Positions 61,213 through 64,000 of a DNA stretch of 64,000 bases are shown in pieces. Made by a program: the position numbers and the translations under genes. Origin of the DNA: Melioribacteraceae bacterium (GTDB taxonomy: Bacteria; Bacteroidota; Ignavibacteria; Ignavibacteriales; Melioribacteraceae). The notes beneath the pieces were generated by a model that saw nothing but the letters and a program-made list of their open reading frames with translations, was not told the origin of the DNA and searched no databases. Each line of letters starts with the position of its first letter. Position 1 is the stretch's first letter. Location: the NCBI GenBank assembly GCA_030584085.1, contig CP129490.1:1149511-1213510 (forward strand), read 5' to 3'.

Positions 61213-62436
61213 TTATTCCCACTTTATTGCTTCTGTGATTGATACTTTAACAGCTTTTTTTGCCGGATAAATCGATGCGAGAAATGTTAAAAATAATGAG
61301 GCAAATCCGACTGCAAAAAAATCACCCCACCTTACTTGTATTGGTAAAGAATTGATAATATATTTTGCCGAATCAAGTGGATAGATGTTATAAGTGATTT
61401 GTAACCAACAAACGAAATAACCGATCATCATTCCCACCACAGTTCCGATCAATCCAATTAAAATTCCTTCGAACATAAAGATTCTCAGAATCGATTTATT
61501 TGTTGCACCCATAGATCGTAGTAACGCAATATCTTTTCTTTTTTCTATTACCGACATACTCAATGAACCAAGAATATTGAAAGTAGCTACAGCAATTATT
61601 AATGCCAAAATTATGTAAGCTGCCCAACGCTCAATCAACATCACATTGTAAAGATCTTTATGAAGATCATACCATGTATTTACGGAAGAATTCTCACCGG
61701 TAATAGTTTCGATTTGAGGTTTTACTTTCTCAGCATTCTCTAATTTGTCTAACCTGATTTCAATTCCGGTAACATTATTATTTAGTGCAAGCATTACTTG
61801 TGAAGAAGCAAGAGAAGTAAACGCATAGTTGTAATCATACTCCTTACTTTTTGCTTCGAATAATCCGGATACTAAAAATGGTTTAGTTTGAGGAATTGAC
61901 ATCGATAGAATTGATCTTTCAATTGATGCAGCCGATGAAACAAAAATTGTATCACCGACTCTTGCAGAAAGACGAAGCGCGATCGGAAGACCGAGAATAA
62001 TTTTATCAATTCCGGTATTATTTCCCACATCAAACTCACCCGATATTATTTTTGATTTTACTCCCCAATCCGCTGATTGAAGATTGTCATCAATTCCTTT
62101 TAAGTTTATTATCTCGTATGATTTTTTATTAAGTGCGATTATCTTCCCTTCGGCATAATATCCGATGTTTCGTATTGAATTGATTTTTGATATTTCATCA
62201 ACAAGAATATTTTTATCACCATCGAAGCTATCAATATTTGTAATTCGGATATGGGGATCAAACTCAACTAAAAGAGATGTAACTAATGATCCGAAGCCGT
62301 TAAATACAGAGAGCATTATCACCAATGCCGCAACACCGATCATTACTCCCAAAGACGAAAGCAAAGTGATAATCGTAATGAAATTAATCTTGTGCTTCGA
62401 TTTCAAATATCTTTTTGCTATAAAAAATTCGAACAT
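61213..62436 (-). CDS. LolC/LolE-type permease
   Basis: 407 residues. An N-terminal membrane helix (about 19-43: 'FITIITLLSSLGVMIGVAALVIML') is followed by a periplasmic MacB-type core (about 45-260) and three C-terminal FtsX-type helices. 'EKRKDIALLRSMGATNKSILRIF' (pieces near 303-325) is the FtsX coupling region. It pairs with the upstream paralogue as the heterodimeric membrane part of LolCDE. Which one is LolC and which LolE cannot be decided without alignment. Start and stop overlap neighbours closely. Confidence 0.88.
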   Translation of the reverse strand: MFEFFIAKRYLKSKHKINFITIITLLSSLGVMIGVAALVIMLSVFNGFGSLVTSLLVEFDPHIRITNIDSFDGDKNILVDEISKINSIRNIGYYAEGKIIALNKKSYEIINLKGIDDNLQSADWGVKSKIISGEFDVGNNTGIDKIILGLPIALRLSARVGDTIFVSSAASIERSILSMSIPQTKPFLVSGLFEAKSKEYDYNYAFTSLASSQVMLALNNNVTGIEIRLDKLENAEKVKPQIETITGENSSVNTWYDLHKDLYNVMLIERWAAYIILALIIAVATFNILGSLSMSVIEKRKDIALLRSMGATNKSILRIFMFEGILIGLIGTVVGMMIGYFVCWLQITYNIYPLDSAKYIINSLPIQVRWGDFFAVGFASLFLTFLASIYPAKKAVKVSITEAIKWE

Positions 62437-63659
62437 TAATTAAACCTAATTGACGAAACAATATTCATTTTTGACGCAATATAACTTGGTATTAATGACG
62501 CAAGTACACTTAGAAAAATTCCTACTCCGGCTACCAATAAATAATTTCCTAGATCAATTGAAATTGGAACAGACGAAATAAAATAAATTGAACCGGGAAG
62601 TGAGATGATATTAAACTGCATCTGAATATAACTTAACACAAATGCAATTATACAACCGATTGTAATTCCCAAAATTCCTAAAAATAGTCCTTGAATAAAA
62701 AATATTTTTAAGATATGTTTTTTTGAAAATCCCATTGATTTCAATATACCGATTGAACTTGTTCTTTCTAGTACTATCATCAACATAGTTCCGACTATAT
62801 TAAAAATTGCTACGACTATGATTAATCCTAATACAATTGGAATCGGCTCTTTTTGAAGATCAAGCCAAGTAAAAATGTTCTGATGTACTTGAAAGATTGT
62901 TCTCACATAATATGGATAGCCGAGATTATCTTGCAGAGAAACAGCAATCGAATCAATATTAGAAACACTATTTAAGCGAATATTGTAACCAGAAATACTA
63001 TTCTGAGTTTCGAACATTTCTTTAGCAGTCTCGAAAGATATGTAAACATGTAAATCATCGTATTCAGCCATTCCGCTTTCAAAAATACCGGAAATTATAA
63101 ACTGCTCAATAGCGGGTGGATTTGCAATACTTGGCATCTCATCTTTTCGCAATGAAAAGAGTGTAATTTTGTCTCCGACTTTAACATTAATCTTATCGGA
63201 TAACTTTTTACCTATAAGAATTTTTTTGTTATCCGTACTCTTTAAATTAAATTCACCATGGACCAAATATCTGGCTACTTCATTCTCAAGTGATTCTTCA
63301 TTAACACCGAATATTGTAACACCTTCTGATAAAGTTCCTGATTTTATGATCCCAAGTTTTGAAACGAATTCAGAAATAGAATTGAAATCCTCTCCAACAT
63401 CTGCGATGATTTCATTTTTAATTACGTCTGAATCGGGGAGGTTCCTATTACCAAATGATGTGATTTTAATATGCGAATTAAAATTTACAATTTTCTGTGC
63501 AACGACTTCTTCAAAACCATTTAAGATTGTAAGGGCAATAATTAAAACTGCAGTTCCGATTGCAATACCACCAATAGAAATAACAGAAATAAGCGATAGA
63601 AATTTAGAGGATTGCTTATTGGAGATAAATCTCTTTGATATGTATAGTGATATAGACAT
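62436..63659 (-). CDS. LolC/LolE-type permease, first gene of the lol unit
   Basis: 407 residues, the same length and layout as the next gene: N-terminal helix about 24-48 ('SLISVISIGGIAIGTAVLIIALTIL'-type, read in pieces), periplasmic core, then three helices. The coupling segment 'TSSIGILKSMGFSKKHILKIF' (pieces) lies near residue 301. The N-terminal 'ISKRFISNKQSSKFLSLISVISI' (pieces) is typical for lipoprotein-releasing permeases. Its stop overlaps the ATG of the second permease by one base, so the order is permease-permease-lolD. Confidence 0.88.
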   Translation of the reverse strand: MSISLYISKRFISNKQSSKFLSLISVISIGGIAIGTAVLIIALTILNGFEEVVAQKIVNFNSHIKITSFGNRNLPDSDVIKNEIIADVGEDFNSISEFVSKLGIIKSGTLSEGVTIFGVNEESLENEVARYLVHGEFNLKSTDNKKILIGKKLSDKINVKVGDKITLFSLRKDEMPSIANPPAIEQFIISGIFESGMAEYDDLHVYISFETAKEMFETQNSISGYNIRLNSVSNIDSIAVSLQDNLGYPYYVRTIFQVHQNIFTWLDLQKEPIPIVLGLIIVVAIFNIVGTMLMIVLERTSSIGILKSMGFSKKHILKIFFIQGLFLGILGITIGCIIAFVLSYIQMQFNIISLPGSIYFISSVPISIDLGNYLLVAGVGIFLSVLASLIPSYIASKMNIVSSIRFN

Positions 63660-63762
63660 TATTCCTTGGTTAATCGATCGTCATAATTTAATAAAAATAC
63701 GGGACATTAGATTGACATTAGGCGGGTAAAAATATATTTTACTTAGCCATTTTTGAATTAAT

Positions 63763-63811
63763 TCGCAAAAGGTAAAAAGTAGTAAAATTCATTCCTTTTG
63801 CGTTTTGTTTT
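63763..63811 (+). terminator. Orphan terminator-like hairpin
   Basis: CGCAAAAGG (63763-63771) pairs with CCTTTTGCG (63793-63801), 21-base loop, followed by TTTTGTTTTTT. No plus-strand gene lies upstream in the 103 bases after the lol promoter region, so its purpose is unclear. The rest of 63660-63848 shows nothing else recognisable. Confidence 0.4.
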
Positions 63812-63848
63812 TTGATATGTTGAGCAGAAGATTGAGTGATAAATTTAT

Positions 63849-63923
63849 CGGGGCGTAGCGTAGTCCGGTTAGCGCGCCTGCTTTGGGAGCAGGAGGCCGC
63901 AGGTTCGAATCCTGCCGCCCCGA
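63849..63923 (+). tRNA. tRNA-Pro (anticodon TGG)
   Basis: The acceptor CGGGGCG (63849-63855) pairs with CGCCCCG (63916-63922), discriminator A at 63923. The anticodon stem CCTGC/GCAGG encloses TTTGGGA, placing TGG at 63884-63886. The T arm GCAGGTTCGAATCCTGC is perfect. CCA is not encoded. A tRNA-Arg follows 26 bases later. Confidence 0.96.
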
Positions 63924-63949
63924 CAACGAATTTATTTCAAAGCTTATTT

Positions 63950-64000
63950 GCGCCAGTAGCTCAATCGGATAGAGCAACAGCCTTCTAAGCTGTAGGTTAG
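63950..64000 (+). tRNA. tRNA-Arg (anticodon TCT), 3' end cut by the window
   Basis: It starts GCGCCAG then TAGCTCAATCGGATAGAGC (D arm). The anticodon stem ACAGC/GCTGT encloses CTTCTAA, giving TCT. The sequence stops after the start of the variable loop and T arm, at the window edge. Position and sequence match the usual tRNA-Arg(UCU). Confidence 0.88.

Noticed and set aside
61213-63659. Two equal-length permease genes as a recent duplication
   Set aside because: Both have 407 residues but clearly different sequences. LolC and LolE paralogues normally occur together, so this is an ordinary heterodimeric Lol system.
63789-63977. 62-codon minus-strand ORF across tRNA-Pro
   Set aside because: It reads through the tRNA gene in antisense and gives the well-known false peptide type 'DSNLRPPAPKAGALT'. 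The tRNA is clearly real.

Overview
This is an AT-rich, densely packed bacterial chromosome segment made almost entirely of housekeeping genes. Two secreted proteins (46937-48786) end in a type IX secretion (T9SS) sorting domain with the 'SQNYPNPFNP' signature. Together with LpxH/Lol envelope genes, a UPF0316 protein, DUF2851, a GNAT-nitrilase fusion, a eukaryotic-type citrate synthase and several palindromic dispersed repeats, this points to the Bacteroidota/Chlorobiota group, most likely Ignavibacteria. The lineage call is an inference from gene content, not from a marker search. Shine-Dalgarno (SD) sequences are visible at many starts (for example 16095-16103).

Layout. 1-3656: end of a surface-glycan locus (GT39-like fragment, FemAB/GNAT-like, GT4, GT9), followed by the SRP RNA. 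3796-12863: SixA-like phosphatase, small EthD-like protein, an NhaC-type antiporter with an extra N-terminal exported domain, uvrC, glgC, lpxH and a class A PBP. 12905-17413: tRNA-Leu, the squalene module hpnC-hpnD-hpnE, and citrate synthase. 17414-18043: a long intergenic region and a small unknown protein. 18136-29241: lepB, pyrG, then purN-purH-mreB-mreC-mreD-mrdA-rodA-pyrF, a tightly packed nucleotide and rod-shape block. 29323-39573: DUF2851, bfn/etfA/etfB (minus), clpS, a YchF-like GTPase, pepD, an acyl-CoA synthetase and a GNAT-nitrilase fusion. 39634-44916: tRNA-Cys, tRNA-Gly, UPF0316, pcm, miaA, an AtuA-like pair, and prfB with a programmed frameshift. 45003-51437 is the most accessory part: dispersed palindromic repeats, yjbQ, a GT2, an ATL protein, two T9SS cargo paralogues, a VapBC-like toxin-antitoxin pair and a PspC/LiaF-like envelope-stress pair. 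51540-64000: nadE, dsbD, korAB, nrnA, pepA, lolD and two lolC/E permeases, then tRNA-Pro and a partial tRNA-Arg.

How the parts connect. Envelope construction dominates: rod-complex genes, PBPs, signal peptidase, LpxH, LolCDE, glycosyltransferases and squalene synthesis. Central metabolism is represented by citrate synthase, 2-oxoacid:ferredoxin oxidoreductase, ETF and NAD synthase. No phage, CRISPR array, intact insertion sequence or large defence island is visible.

The observations most worth following are: (1) the prfB frameshift site, whose in-frame stop is UAA rather than the usual UGA; (2) a 28-bp perfect palindrome, resembling a dispersed repeat, that sits in frame inside the T9SS sorting domain of both secreted paralogues; (3) a terminator hairpin that abuts a start codon and contains the only visible SD of that gene; and (4) several hairpin-rich repeats, one of which supplies a stop codon. 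I see no clear new multi-gene system.
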